A stretch of 58,348 nt of DNA from Rhizobium sp. Root483D2. GTDB lineage: Bacteria > Pseudomonadota > Alphaproteobacteria > Rhizobiales > Rhizobiaceae. Shown piece after piece: positions 36,715 through 45,928 of this stretch (within the stretch, counting starts at the first letter, position 1; every line of letters begins with the position of its first letter). The notes under the pieces were generated by a model that was given only the letters and a program-made list of their open reading frames with translations, did not search any database and was not told the origin of the DNA. The position numbers and the translations under genes are program-made. The stretch lies in NCBI RefSeq assembly GCF_001426685.1, contig NZ_LMFB01000004.1:52935-111282 (forward strand), read 5' to 3'.

Positions 36715-37083
36715 GAGTGTCTTCATCTAATCCTCACGCCCACGAAAACAGCCGCCGATTAACGACATCCGATTCCAGAATGACGACACGCAACAGATTG
36801 CGGGGAGGCAAGGCTCACCTGTCTATTTTATAAGCATAAACAAGGCGATCTGCCGGATTTGGATCAAAAGCCGGGTTTTCCGCACAACGCTTCGGCAATC
36901 GGCCAGGATACGGCCTCTTTGCGACATCGCCCGCCACACATACGCGCCTTGCCATGTGCCGGTTTCGCCACGAAAGATTGATGCGCCGAAAGACTGCATT
37001 AACCATAACCGGGTAGCCTCGTCGCATTCGCGATTAGCCCCGCAATGCGCGCCACGCATTCCACCGCAGTCTGGTAGAGGCCG
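36715..37083. other. Intergenic region without a recognised gene
   Basis: About 370 bp separate the riboswitch from the divergent gene at 37084. It must hold the promoters of both units; short reading frames here lack coding character. I see no further RNA motif or repeat. Confidence 0.5.
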
Positions 37084-37689
37084 ATGTCAAACTTGAGATA
37101 TTTCGATGCCGCCAAGGTCAAGGAGCCGGCCCCCTCGCCGAAGGCGGCGATCTATACCGAATTCCTGCGCACCGGGCGGATCAACCGGAACCATCAGCAA
37201 TGGAGCGCGGCCGAAAAACGTTACCTGACCCATCAGGAAGTGGCTGTCCGCACCGGCAAGAAGCTCGAGGCCGCCGGCACGGTTACGCATGACCGGATCA
37301 ACGGTTTCCATCGCTCGATCCGCTTTCCGAAACTGCTGTTTCACCGCACGCTCGCCGACAGCCCGCATCTCGGCTATTGCCATGTCACCGCCGCCAGAAC
37401 CCGCTTTGCCAAATTCGAGGATGTGCGCTGGTCGTTCTATATCGCCAATTTCTTCTCCGATATCGGCGACGACCAGCATTTCTTCGAGAAGATCAAGCTC
37501 GGCTATTCGCGGATGTATTTCGCTGTCGCAACCGAGATGGATGCCGAGGCCGGCAAGCTGACCGTCAATCGCGCCGTGCATGACAACGGGCTGCTGTTTC
37601 GCACCCGCGACCCCAAGGAAGCGCTGAAGAACGTGCTTTTGCTCGGCGCGCGCAATGCCGAGCTTCGCAAGATCATTGGCAGCCTCTGA
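37084..37689 (+). CDS. Conserved rhizobial hypothetical protein (DUF6656-like)
   Basis: The 201-residue soluble protein begins MSNLRYFDAAKVKEP and has no signal peptide or membrane segment. It is rich in aromatic and basic residues, with the central segment HLGYCHVTAARTRFAKFEDVRWSFYIANFFSDIGDD. It resembles proteins annotated DUF6656 in rhizobia, but I recall this only loosely. The function is unknown. It is followed at 109 bp by the Sua5-type gene. Confidence 0.8.
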   Translation: MSNLRYFDAAKVKEPAPSPKAAIYTEFLRTGRINRNHQQWSAAEKRYLTHQEVAVRTGKKLEAAGTVTHDRINGFHRSIRFPKLLFHRTLADSPHLGYCHVTAARTRFAKFEDVRWSFYIANFFSDIGDDQHFFEKIKLGYSRMYFAVATEMDAEAGKLTVNRAVHDNGLLFRTRDPKEALKNVLLLGARNAELRKIIGSL

Positions 37690-37798
37690 CCGCATCAGCC
37701 TTCGAATGCGCTTGGCAATACCCGGCCTTGCGCTGTAAGGAAACGCCATCGCGCCTGCCTGTCTTTCGTAAGAGGGCGCATTGACGTTTGGAAGTTTG

Positions 37799-38773
37799 AT
37801 GGCCCTGATCATAGACACGCGGACCGAGCCGGACCGGGCCCTGACAATCGCTTGCGAGATGCTGGGCGAAGGCCTGCCGGTGGCGATCCCGACCGAGACG
37901 GTCTATGGACTGGCGGCAGACGCCACCAATCCTGATGCCATCAGCCGCATCTATGAAATGAAGGGCCGCCCGCGCTTCAATCCGCTGATCTGCCATGTCT
38001 CGGATTTCGCGATGGCCGAGGCCTATGTCAGCTTCGATCCGCTGTCGCGGCAACTGGCCGAAGCCCTCTGGCCCGGACCGCTGACCCTGATCCTGGCGTT
38101 GAAGCCAAACAGTGGCGTACACCCGCTGGCCTCGGCCGGTCTCGATACGCTGGGCATCCGCATGCCGGACGGATTTTCCCGGCAGGTGATTGCCCGGTTC
38201 GGCAAACCCTTGGCAGCGCCCAGCGCCAACACATCCGGCAAAATCAGCCCGACCAGCGCTGCGCATGTCGAGGCCGATCTTGGCGGCAAGCTGGCGTTGA
38301 TTCTCGACGCCGGCGCTGCCGAAATCGGCTTGGAATCGACCATCATCAAGGTGGAAGGCGACGACATCCGGCTGCTGCGGCCCGGTGGCCTGGATGCCGC
38401 CGAGATCGAGGCGCTGACCGGCAGGACCGTCACACGGCCGCAAGCGGCGGGAGCCGTGATCGAGGCGCCGGGCATGCTGGCATCGCATTACGCGCCGGGT
38501 GCTGCCGTGCGGCTGAACGCTACGGATGTCAAAGCCGGTGAAGCGCTGATCAAATTTGGCGGCACGCCGTTGGCCGGCGAGGAGAACGCCGTTGTCATCC
38601 TCGACCTAAGCCCATCGGGAAACCTGCGCGAAGCGGCTGCCAACCTGTTTGCCTTCATGAAACGGGCCGATGCGTCCGGCGCCAAGACCATTGCCTTTGG
38701 CGTGATCCCCAGCGAGGGCCTCGGCGAGGCCATCCTCGACCGCATCGAACGCGCTGCCGCACCACGGGAATGA
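37799..38773 (+). CDS. L-threonylcarbamoyladenylate synthase (Sua5 type)
   Basis: This enzyme makes threonylcarbamoyl-AMP, the first step of the t6A37 tRNA modification. The 324-residue length, with a YrdC domain (about 1-205: PTETVYGLAADATN, KGRPRFNPLICHV, LWPGPLTLIL, APSANTSGKISPT, STIIKV) joined to a C-terminal Sua5 domain (about 225-320: GMLASHYAP), identifies the long Sua5 form. ATG 37799 has GGAAG just upstream. It lies 4 bp before the next dehydrogenase gene. Confidence 0.95.
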   Translation: MALIIDTRTEPDRALTIACEMLGEGLPVAIPTETVYGLAADATNPDAISRIYEMKGRPRFNPLICHVSDFAMAEAYVSFDPLSRQLAEALWPGPLTLILALKPNSGVHPLASAGLDTLGIRMPDGFSRQVIARFGKPLAAPSANTSGKISPTSAAHVEADLGGKLALILDAGAAEIGLESTIIKVEGDDIRLLRPGGLDAAEIEALTGRTVTRPQAAGAVIEAPGMLASHYAPGAAVRLNATDVKAGEALIKFGGTPLAGEENAVVILDLSPSGNLREAAANLFAFMKRADASGAKTIAFGVIPSEGLGEAILDRIERAAAPRE

Positions 38774-38777
38774 GCCT

Positions 38778-40211
38778 ATGACCAACACCCTGCCCTCCGC
38801 CGATCTGATCGCCCGCTTTACCGCCATCGTCGGCGCCGCCAACGCGCTGACGGATGAGGCGGATATTGCGCCCTATCTCGTCGAATCCCGTGGTCTCTAC
38901 AAGGGCAATGCACCATTGGTGCTGAAGCCCGGCAGCGTTCAGGAGGTATCGCAAATTCTCAAGCTTGCCAGCGAAACCGGTGTGGCGATCGTGCCGCAGG
39001 GCGGCAATACCGGCCACGTGGCGGGGCAGATTCCGCGCACGGGCGCCCAGGATATCGTCCTGTCTCTGGCACGGCTGAACCGCATCCGCGATATCGACCC
39101 CGTCGGCAATGTCATCGTTGCCGATGCCGGCTGCATTCTCGCCGATATCCAGAAGGCGGCGGAGGCCCATGACCGGCTGTTTCCCCTCTCGCTCGGCTCG
39201 GAAGGATCCTGCCGGATCGGCGGCAATCTTTCCACCAATGCCGGAGGCACCGCCGTGCTTGCCTATGGCAATATGCGGCAACTGTGCCTGGGCCTCGAAG
39301 TGGTCTTGCCAACAGGGGAAATCTGGGACGGGCTGCGGCGCTTGAAGAAGGACAATACCGGCTACGACCTGCGCGATCTGTTCATCGGCGCCGAAGGCAC
39401 GCTGGGCATCATCACCGGCGCGGTGCTCAAACTGTTTCCGCAGCCGCGCGGCCATCAGGTTGCCTTTGCCGGCCTGAAAAGTGTCGAGGATGCGCTTGCC
39501 CTGTTCGACAAGGCCTCAAGCCTGTGCGGTCCGGCGCTCACCGGTTTCGAACTGATGCCGCGCCTGGGCGTCGAATTCACCGTAAAGCATATTCCCGGCG
39601 TGCGCGACCCGATGGAGACGGTGCATGCCTGGTACGCGTTGATCGACATTTCGACCGCCGATTCAGCCGAAAGCGCCGAACGGATGATGCAGGCGGTGCT
39701 CGAAACCGAAATCGCCAGCGGCCTGATCGAAAATGCGGTTGTCGCCACCAGCGAGGCGCAGCGCAAGAGCCTGTGGCACATGCGCGAAAGCATGTCGCCG
39801 GCGCAAAAGCCGGAAGGCGGGTCGATCAAGCATGACGTCTCGGTGCCGGTCTCCAGCATTCCGGCCTTTATGGCGCAAGCCGATGCGGCCGTGATGAAGG
39901 CCATTCCTGGCGCCCGCATCTGCTCGTTCGGCCATATGGGCGACGGCAATATCCACTACAACATCTCGCAGCCCATCGGCGCCGACAAGGATCAGTTCAT
40001 CGGCCGCTGGCGCGAGATCAACGCGATCGTTCACGGCATCGTCCTGTCGTATAACGGCTCGATCTCTGCCGAACACGGCATCGGCCAGCTGAAGCGCGAC
40101 GAATTGGCAGACGTCCGCCCGGCGATCGAGATCGACCTGATGCAGCGGATCAAGCACGCGTTCGATCCGGCCGGGATCATGAACCCCGGCAAGGTGCTGA
40201 AGGCTGATTGA
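38778..40211 (+). CDS. FAD-binding D-2-hydroxyacid dehydrogenase (GlcD/D-2-hydroxyglutarate dehydrogenase family)
   Basis: The 477-residue flavoprotein has a PCMH-type FAD domain (VPQGGNTGHVAGQIP; GSCRIGGNLSTNAGGTAVLAYGNMR; RDLFIGAEGTLGIIT) and the FAD-oxidase C-terminal domain with the metal-site motifs FGHMGDGNIHYN and SAEHGIGQLKRDEL. Family members oxidise D-2-hydroxyglutarate, D-lactate or glycolate; D-2-hydroxyglutarate is the commonest rhizobial annotation, and the substrate is an inference. It is translated from ATG 38778, 4 bp after the Sua5 stop. Confidence 0.92.
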   Translation: MTNTLPSADLIARFTAIVGAANALTDEADIAPYLVESRGLYKGNAPLVLKPGSVQEVSQILKLASETGVAIVPQGGNTGHVAGQIPRTGAQDIVLSLARLNRIRDIDPVGNVIVADAGCILADIQKAAEAHDRLFPLSLGSEGSCRIGGNLSTNAGGTAVLAYGNMRQLCLGLEVVLPTGEIWDGLRRLKKDNTGYDLRDLFIGAEGTLGIITGAVLKLFPQPRGHQVAFAGLKSVEDALALFDKASSLCGPALTGFELMPRLGVEFTVKHIPGVRDPMETVHAWYALIDISTADSAESAERMMQAVLETEIASGLIENAVVATSEAQRKSLWHMRESMSPAQKPEGGSIKHDVSVPVSSIPAFMAQADAAVMKAIPGARICSFGHMGDGNIHYNISQPIGADKDQFIGRWREINAIVHGIVLSYNGSISAEHGIGQLKRDELADVRPAIEIDLMQRIKHAFDPAGIMNPGKVLKAD

Positions 40212-40220
40212 TATCCGGTA

Positions 40221-42827
40221 TCAGAAGCCGCCCAGGCGCAGCTGCGACAGGCTGAACAGCGTATCGGCGCTGATGCCGCCACCACCACCGCCCGACAGGA
40301 TCAGCTGGGCAGCGGAAATATCGACATTGTTTTCGACGTCGTAAAGGGCTGTGAAGCGCAGCAGCAGCTTTTCCAGCTTGTCCGGATCCTGCAGGTCTTT
40401 CACGTCGAGCAGCCGGTTGATATAGGCATATTGCACATCGACATCGGCACTCGACATGGCCTCGGGGATGCTGAATGTGGTCTGGATAACCTGCAGAAGG
40501 GCGCTGTCGGCCAGAAGATCGTAAGCGGTGTTGATGCCGCTTGCCTGACGCCGGAAATAGAGTGCAAGCCGCACGCCGGCATTGTCCTCGCCCCTTTGCT
40601 GCTCCAGGGTCTGGTTGAGATAAAGATCTTCCGTCTCGAGCAGGCCGCGCTTGGTCTGGATGCCCAGTTCGGGGCGGGCGAGCTCCCCCTTGCTGTCGAA
40701 ATTGTAGGAGGCGACGAGTTCCTTGTAGATCGTCGTGTCCGGCTCCTTGTTGATGAAGCTGTCCGGATCGCTGAAATCGGACTGAAACATCTTGCGGACG
40801 TGGTCGGTCGACACTTTTTCCGGATCCAGCCCGGCGGAAACAAGCACGAAATCGACCAGGCGCCGGTTGGACAGGAGCTCGTCGAGGGATTTGACCTTCG
40901 AAATCTCGGCGCTGTAATATTTCGCTTCCTCGGTCGCCTTGGTCTTGACGTCCTCGGTCGCGAAACGGCTCTTTTCGATGACATAGGACTTGGCGGTGTT
41001 GAGGATTTCGGATTCGGCCTGCGCCAGCATCGGCACGCCGGCCGATCCGTCCGCATTGAAATTGAACGCCTTTGCCAGCTGCAGATAGCGGTCGTCCTTC
41101 AGCGTATAGACATAGCTCTTCGGATCGGTGAGATCGCTGGTCAGCACTCTCCTGATCTTGCGCGCCGTATCGCTTTCGTTTTCAAGGCCGACCGCAGTCA
41201 GCGCCAGTTTCATGATCTTGGTGTCTGCAATCAGATCATCGACATTGGAGACGATCTTCATCAGGCTCTTGAAGGAATTGATCAGGGTCGCGTCAGCCGC
41301 TTCGTCGGCATCGTTATAGCGCACCATGTAATTGTCGGAGGTCGTCTTGATCTGCGCCGCCGTCTGCGGCTTGTCGCCGGCGGCGAGCGTCCCGTCCGTC
41401 TGGAAGTTGAACGCGGCCCGCAAGGTCTTGTAGGCGGCATTGTATTCGCCGCCCTTGGTGTTGACGTAGCTTGCCGGGTCATTGGGATCGCTGGTCAGAA
41501 TGCTTTCGAGCATCGTGACCGTGGTGCTCGACGGCAGGCCGAAGGCCGTGAGGATATAGGAATAGAGCCGGCTGTCACCCTTGATCTGCGCGACCGTGGT
41601 GACGTTGGCGATCGTTTCCTCATAATAGGCCTTGTGCAGCACGGCGACCGAGTTCGTCGCGCGCGGCGCCTTGTAGGCGTAGACTTCCTGCGTCGCCTTG
41701 CGGCTGTCTGCCGCCTGCGCCGTTCCGCCCGACGGCACGGAGCCATCCGCTGCGAAATCATACATCAGGGCCAGGTCCTTGAAGACGGCGATCCGCGCGA
41801 TCGTGGCGGTGCTTTCCTGCTGTTTGGTCTGCAGGTCGGTGGCGTAGAAATTCACGCCCTTCATGGTTTTCAGCGCGGTCTGGCGCTCGTCGATCTCAGC
41901 CTGGAACGCAGCCTTCTCGGCCTCGGTGACATCTGGCTGGTTCATCTGCGTGCGCAGATCGCGGATTTCAGCCTCGACGCCGGCATAGGCATCGATATTG
42001 GAGGTCATCTCCGGGAAAGCGGCATTGATGGTGGCAATATTGTTCTGCAGCGTGGTTTTTTCCGCCTGCAGCGTCACCTTGTCTTCATCCGATGTGTCGG
42101 GCCGCGCGAGCAGAGCATCGATATTGGTGATGCGCGTCTGCGACTGGACACGGCTCGACAGGGCTGAAAGCGCCTGGTCGGACGAGGCCTTAGTGGCGAT
42201 TGCCGCGTCCAGCGCGGGTGCGAAATTGGTGTTGAAGTAGCTGTTGGGATCGTTGAGATCGCTCGTCAGCGCGCCGCGCACCTGGGCATAGTTGAAATAT
42301 TTCGCGTCAACGCCGAAGACCTGAAACGTGTAGGACCGTAACCTGTCATTCTGCAGGAGCTGGTCCACGTTGGTGATCGTGTCCATCATTGTATCGTAGT
42401 AGCGCGTCTCCTGGACCATCTTTGTATCGATGTTGGAGACTGACTGATTATACAGGCCGATCAGCGCGTCTTCCTGTGCATCACTTTGGACCACCTCGGT
42501 CGACTGGGAGAAACTGAATGCCCTGGCGAAATTCTGGTAGCGGTCATCCGTCAGCATATTGGCGTAGCTGTTGTCGTCGCTAAGGTCGCTCTCCAGCACC
42601 TTTCGCATGAAGGCCTTGGCATAAGTCATGTCTTCCAGGCCATGTGCCTTCATGGCATAGGCATAGAGCCTGTAGTCGCCGAGGAACTCGTCGATCGAGG
42701 TGACGTTGCCGATATTGGCCTTGTAATACTCGGTTTCGCGGGCGACCAGCGTCTGCTGCGCGGTCCGCTGAAGACTGGTCTTCATGTCGCGCGTGAGGAG
42801 GTTGTAGTCGATGTAGGTGGAAACCAT
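40221..42827 (-). CDS. Large DUF1217 repeat protein (flagellar-associated)
   Basis: This is an 868-residue soluble, Cys-free protein made of six DUF1217-like units, each with a YY/F..I..V.S.DELL.....L..Y...AFGL core and a LTSDLNDP.SY phrase followed by ..Y..L...FNF. The units begin near residues 30, 140, 405, 520, 650 and 760. A coiled-coil-like insert (about 205-345) separates units two and three. The C-terminus is glycine-rich (LSGGGGGG) and ends LSQLRLGGF. DUF1217 proteins are encoded in rhizobial flagellar clusters; here the gene stands alone. ATG 42827 starts MVSTYIDYNLL, typical for the family. It converges with the dehydrogenase gene (9-bp gap). Confidence 0.88.
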   Translation of the reverse strand: MVSTYIDYNLLTRDMKTSLQRTAQQTLVARETEYYKANIGNVTSIDEFLGDYRLYAYAMKAHGLEDMTYAKAFMRKVLESDLSDDNSYANMLTDDRYQNFARAFSFSQSTEVVQSDAQEDALIGLYNQSVSNIDTKMVQETRYYDTMMDTITNVDQLLQNDRLRSYTFQVFGVDAKYFNYAQVRGALTSDLNDPNSYFNTNFAPALDAAIATKASSDQALSALSSRVQSQTRITNIDALLARPDTSDEDKVTLQAEKTTLQNNIATINAAFPEMTSNIDAYAGVEAEIRDLRTQMNQPDVTEAEKAAFQAEIDERQTALKTMKGVNFYATDLQTKQQESTATIARIAVFKDLALMYDFAADGSVPSGGTAQAADSRKATQEVYAYKAPRATNSVAVLHKAYYEETIANVTTVAQIKGDSRLYSYILTAFGLPSSTTVTMLESILTSDPNDPASYVNTKGGEYNAAYKTLRAAFNFQTDGTLAAGDKPQTAAQIKTTSDNYMVRYNDADEAADATLINSFKSLMKIVSNVDDLIADTKIMKLALTAVGLENESDTARKIRRVLTSDLTDPKSYVYTLKDDRYLQLAKAFNFNADGSAGVPMLAQAESEILNTAKSYVIEKSRFATEDVKTKATEEAKYYSAEISKVKSLDELLSNRRLVDFVLVSAGLDPEKVSTDHVRKMFQSDFSDPDSFINKEPDTTIYKELVASYNFDSKGELARPELGIQTKRGLLETEDLYLNQTLEQQRGEDNAGVRLALYFRRQASGINTAYDLLADSALLQVIQTTFSIPEAMSSADVDVQYAYINRLLDVKDLQDPDKLEKLLLRFTALYDVENNVDISAAQLILSGGGGGGISADTLFSLSQLRLGGF

Positions 42828-43176
42828 TGCCGCTCTGCCGATCGCCTGAAACCGCCCGGCGCCAAGGGGCAACGACGGACGCAATGCCGCGCAGTGCGGC
42901 CATATTAAGAGACACCATCGCCGGTCTTGCTTGTGCGTGGCTTTTCCTCACCCCGGCGGCGCGGGATTGGGGGATCGGCAAAATTCTGCCGATTTTCTTC
43001 AGATTTGAGAAACCCTGCTGCGTTGGCCTTTGCTAACCATCAGGAAATGCAAAGTTTTTTAACTGCGATTTTTAAGTGGTCTCAAACCCGGCCCGCCTAT
43101 CCTTGGCTCACAGAGGACGAAAAGTCCCGACGAGAAGACCGGGAACCGGCTCTCAAGGAAAACAAGGGCGATTGAA
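42828..43176. other. Divergent intergenic region with a weak hairpin
   Basis: The gap between the DUF1217 and DUF6101 genes must contain both promoters. A hairpin ATCGGCA / TGCCGAT (42974-42993) followed by TTT looks terminator-like but has no obvious gene to end. One short frame (43047-43175) is listed separately. Confidence 0.4.
43047..43175 (+). CDS. Possible 42-residue small protein ahead of the DUF6101 gene
   Basis: The frame starts MQSFLTAIFKWSQTRPAYPW and continues LTEDEKSRREDREPALKENK, a sequence that looks like a genuine short protein (hydrophobic-aromatic start, charged end). It ends 1 bp before the DUF6101 ATG. The Shine-Dalgarno is poor and the codon use is less GC3-biased than its neighbours, so it may not be translated. 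Confidence 0.35.
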   Translation: MQSFLTAIFKWSQTRPAYPWLTEDEKSRREDREPALKENKGD

Positions 43177-43743
43177 ATGCTAAAGACACTTTCCCAACCG
43201 GCTTGGGTTGAAACCACACTGCGACTGGATCCGAAGCGCTTTCCCCAGCAGGCAAGCTACACCTTGCACGGACAGTCCAGCAATGTCACCATAAGCCTGG
43301 ACGAGCGTGGAGCTGTCCTGCGCAAGGTTTTGCCATCCAGCGGCCTGCCGCTGTCGATCGCCCTGCCGGCCCGCGCTTTCAAAGGCGTGGCCGCCCGTGC
43401 CATCGACCATGGAGACGGAGAAGTGACTGTGACGCTTGAACTGCATCATGACGACCCTGATCTCTGCATCCCACTTCTGGTTGCCCACGATCTTTCCGAC
43501 ATTGCCGCCGACTGGCGCACCTGGTCGGAAGCCTACCGGATCCCGATGCTGATGGTCGAAGCCGACGGCGTCGCCCGCCCGCTGGAAGAGCATCTCGGCG
43601 AAGTCCGCACCCGCGATATCAAGCCGCGCCGCCGCCACTCTCTGTTCAACGACCGCCGCCCGCGCTTCCTGATGCGCCGCGCGACCGGCAGCCTGGGTGT
43701 CAACATGAAGATCGACGGCCGCGAGATCATCGCCCGTAACTGA
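43177..43743 (+). CDS. DUF6101 family protein
   Basis: This is a 188-residue soluble protein with the rhizobial DUF6101 character: an early VERGAVLRK-like strand (SLDERGAVLRKVLPSSGLPLSIALPARAFKGVAARA), a middle HDPDLCIPLLVAHDLSDIAADWRTWSEAYRIPML segment, and a basic tail RPRFLMRR. The function is unknown. It ends at a good terminator (43783-43809). Confidence 0.8.
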   Translation: MLKTLSQPAWVETTLRLDPKRFPQQASYTLHGQSSNVTISLDERGAVLRKVLPSSGLPLSIALPARAFKGVAARAIDHGDGEVTVTLELHHDDPDLCIPLLVAHDLSDIAADWRTWSEAYRIPMLMVEADGVARPLEEHLGEVRTRDIKPRRRHSLFNDRRPRFLMRRATGSLGVNMKIDGREIIARN

Positions 43744-43782
43744 GTTTCGACACAATCTTAAAGCCTTCCTCCAGTGCAAACG

Positions 43783-43809
43783 ACCGGCTGTCCCTGCAGC
43801 CGGTTTTTT
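43783..43809 (+). terminator. Rho-independent terminator after the DUF6101 gene
   Basis: The stem ACCGGCTG / CAGCCGGT with a 6-nt loop is followed by TTTTTT. Confidence 0.9.
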
Positions 43810-43912
43810 GTTTGTGTTTTCAGCTACTTAGCAAGCCTCTGAAAAACCCCGGAAGCGCCTTCTTGATGCCACAGGCAGACAGCACATTGCCCGCACGAGA
43901 AGGAGACAGATC

Positions 43913-44005
43913 ATGCGCACATTCATCCTTGCGGCCATTGCCGCCTTTTCCGCCCGCTTTGCCAGAACAAAGAAGACCCGCGAGAAGGACATGAGCTGGG
44001 CTTAA
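43913..44005 (+). CDS. 30-residue small protein with own terminator
   Basis: The frame reads MRTFILAAIAAFSARFARTK and ends REKDMSWA. It has a strong Shine-Dalgarno (AGGAG) 7 nt before the ATG, a hydrophobic N-terminal helix followed by a basic tail, and it stands alone between two intrinsic terminators. That gene-like context supports expression. The function is unknown; a small membrane-associated peptide is possible. Confidence 0.65.
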   Translation: MRTFILAAIAAFSARFARTKKTREKDMSWA

Positions 44006-44028
44006 GCCTCGACATACTTTGCCCACTG

Positions 44029-44055
44029 CCCTCCGGCCATCCGGAGGGTTTTTTT
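44029..44055 (+). terminator. Rho-independent terminator after the 30-residue gene
   Basis: The perfect 8-bp stem CCCTCCGG / CCGGAGGG with a 4-nt loop is followed by seven T residues. It overlaps the end of ubiA on the opposite strand by 2 bp. Confidence 0.93.
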
Positions 44056-45013
44056 ATGCAAGCCGAACAATCAGGGCTGCACAAAGGCTAACAAACAGGA
44101 TCAGCCCGACGACGTTGTTGAACTTGAACAGCGTCAGGCATTGGGCGGCATCGTGGATGTCGAGCACGAGGATCTGATAGAACAGAAGTACGGCTGCCAT
44201 CAGAAGTCCGAGATAGGCAAGCAGCCCGGCGCCAGCCAGCGCAAACGCCACGAACAGCAGCAGGATGGTCATACCGTACAGCGCAAAGAGCCAAGGGCGC
44301 GGACGATCGCCGAAGCGCCGCGCCGTTGAGCGCACGCCGATCAGTTCGTCATCCTCCTTGTCCTGATAGGCATAGATCGTGTCGTACCCCACCGTCCAGG
44401 CGATGGCTGCGGCGTAGAGGACAACCGGGGCCAGCGCGATCGAGCCGAATTCCGCTGCCCAGCCCATGATCGCGCCCCAGGAAAAGGCAAGGCCGAGGAA
44501 GAATTGCGGCCAGTCGGTAAAGCGCTTGGCAAACGGATAGACGGCGACGAAGATCAGCGAGAAGATGCCAAGGCCAATGGAAAAGCCGTTGAACTGCAAG
44601 AGCACGATCAGCCCGGCAAGCGCCTGCAGCACCATGAAAACCTTCGCCTGCAACCGTGTGACACGGCCCGACGGCAGGGGCCGCGAGCGGGTGCGCGCCA
44701 CCTCCATGTCGATGTCATGGTCGATGATGTCATTATAGGTACAGCCGGCGCCGCGCATGGCGACAGCGCCGATGAAGAACAGCAGAAGATGGAAGACGAA
44801 GCGGCCGGCCGAAAACGTGCCGAGCGCCGCCGCCGCGTTGGCGGCAAGTGCCGCCGACCAGAAGCAGGGCCACATCAACAGTTGCCAGCCGATCGGCCGG
44901 TCCCAGCGGGCAAGCTGCGCATAGGGCCAGAGCGGCCTTGGCAGCACGCGGTACACCCAGTTGTTGGACGGCGCATCGTAGACGCGCCCGGAATCGGCAG
45001 GACGTGTGGTCAT
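44054..45013 (-). CDS. ubiA: 4-hydroxybenzoate polyprenyltransferase
   Basis: UbiA attaches the polyprenyl chain to 4-hydroxybenzoate in ubiquinone synthesis. The 319-residue membrane protein has about eight hydrophobic segments and both aspartate-rich metal/diphosphate sites: NDIIDHDIDMEVARTRSRPLPSG and YDTIYAYQDKEDDELIGVRS. The ATG at 45013 is used. It is followed (minus strand) by the terminator region described at 44029 on the other strand. Confidence 0.95.
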   Translation of the reverse strand: MTTRPADSGRVYDAPSNNWVYRVLPRPLWPYAQLARWDRPIGWQLLMWPCFWSAALAANAAAALGTFSAGRFVFHLLLFFIGAVAMRGAGCTYNDIIDHDIDMEVARTRSRPLPSGRVTRLQAKVFMVLQALAGLIVLLQFNGFSIGLGIFSLIFVAVYPFAKRFTDWPQFFLGLAFSWGAIMGWAAEFGSIALAPVVLYAAAIAWTVGYDTIYAYQDKEDDELIGVRSTARRFGDRPRPWLFALYGMTILLLFVAFALAGAGLLAYLGLLMAAVLLFYQILVLDIHDAAQCLTLFKFNNVVGLILFVSLCAALIVRLA

Positions 45014-45079
45014 GCCGATTGTTTGCAGCGCCAGCGGCCGCCGGTCAAGCTGGCAGACCGCCGCATGGCAGGCTCCGGC

Positions 45080-45889
45080 CTATTCCAGGGTGAAATCGAA
45101 ACGGTAGGTGGCCGACAGGCCGACCAGGAACTGATTGCGGCTGCCGCCTTCTTTGACGATGCTCGAATCGGCTGCCGGGCCCATCAAACGCTTGTATTCG
45201 GCAAAGGCGCTGGCTTCGATCTTTTCGGTCGCCTGCCAGGTGATGGCGGCTCCGGCGCCAACAGAGTTCAGGCCGCCTGAGGGCGTATATTTCGAATAGC
45301 CGGATTTTGCCGCTTCCGACGCGTTGATGCCGTAATAGGCGTCGAAATAATCGCTGGTGGCAGCCGACAGGCGCGGGCCGGCGGACAGGCGCACAGTCTC
45401 GGTGACATCGACGAAGCCATCGGCCGCCACATCGGCGACGATGCCGTGATGGCTGCGGATGCCCTGGCGCAATTCGGCACGGATGCGCAGCCAGTCGGTC
45501 GGATAGACTTCGGCAAAGCCGCCGAGTTCGCCGCCGAAGCGGACGGGATCAATGCCCTTCAGATCGGAGGAGGTATCGTCATCGCGCTCGAAGATCAGCT
45601 TGCCGACGACACCGGCGCGAAACGCACCCTTATCGACGAAGGCAAAGGCCGGATTGTCGTTGCGCGACGAAAACCGCACCGTGCTGCCGGCCCGGCCAAG
45701 CGAAATCAGCGGCGCTGCCTGGAACAGGCGATCGGATGAGCCGTCATATTTCGGGCCGAGAAAGCCGGTGGCGCCGACTTTCAAGTACCAGTCGCCGGAC
45801 CAGAAATGCTGGCGCTCCTGCGCCTGAGCGCCGGCAGACGTGGCAAGAAACAACCCCATGGAAAGGGCAAACACGGATCGGTTGAACAC
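45080..45889 (-). CDS. MipA/OmpV family outer-membrane protein
   Basis: The 269-residue protein has a signal peptide (MFNRSVFALSMGLFLATSAG AQA-type site near residue 25) and alternating beta strands ending in a C-terminal aromatic YRFDFTLE typical of outer-membrane barrels. GDWYLKVGATGFLGPKYDGS and GIRSHHGIVADVAADGFV match the MipA/OmpV family, which includes scaffold proteins for murein enzymes and porin-like proteins. The GTG at 45889 is chosen because GGAG lies 8 nt upstream and the signal peptide begins there. A 101-bp hairpin lies 40-140 bp upstream. Confidence 0.88.
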   Translation of the reverse strand: MFNRSVFALSMGLFLATSAGAQAQERQHFWSGDWYLKVGATGFLGPKYDGSSDRLFQAAPLISLGRAGSTVRFSSRNDNPAFAFVDKGAFRAGVVGKLIFERDDDTSSDLKGIDPVRFGGELGGFAEVYPTDWLRIRAELRQGIRSHHGIVADVAADGFVDVTETVRLSAGPRLSAATSDYFDAYYGINASEAAKSGYSKYTPSGGLNSVGAGAAITWQATEKIEASAFAEYKRLMGPAADSSIVKEGGSRNQFLVGLSATYRFDFTLE

Positions 45890-45928
45890 GTCGCAACTCC
45901 AGACAAACAATGCTTCGTTAAGCGGCTT

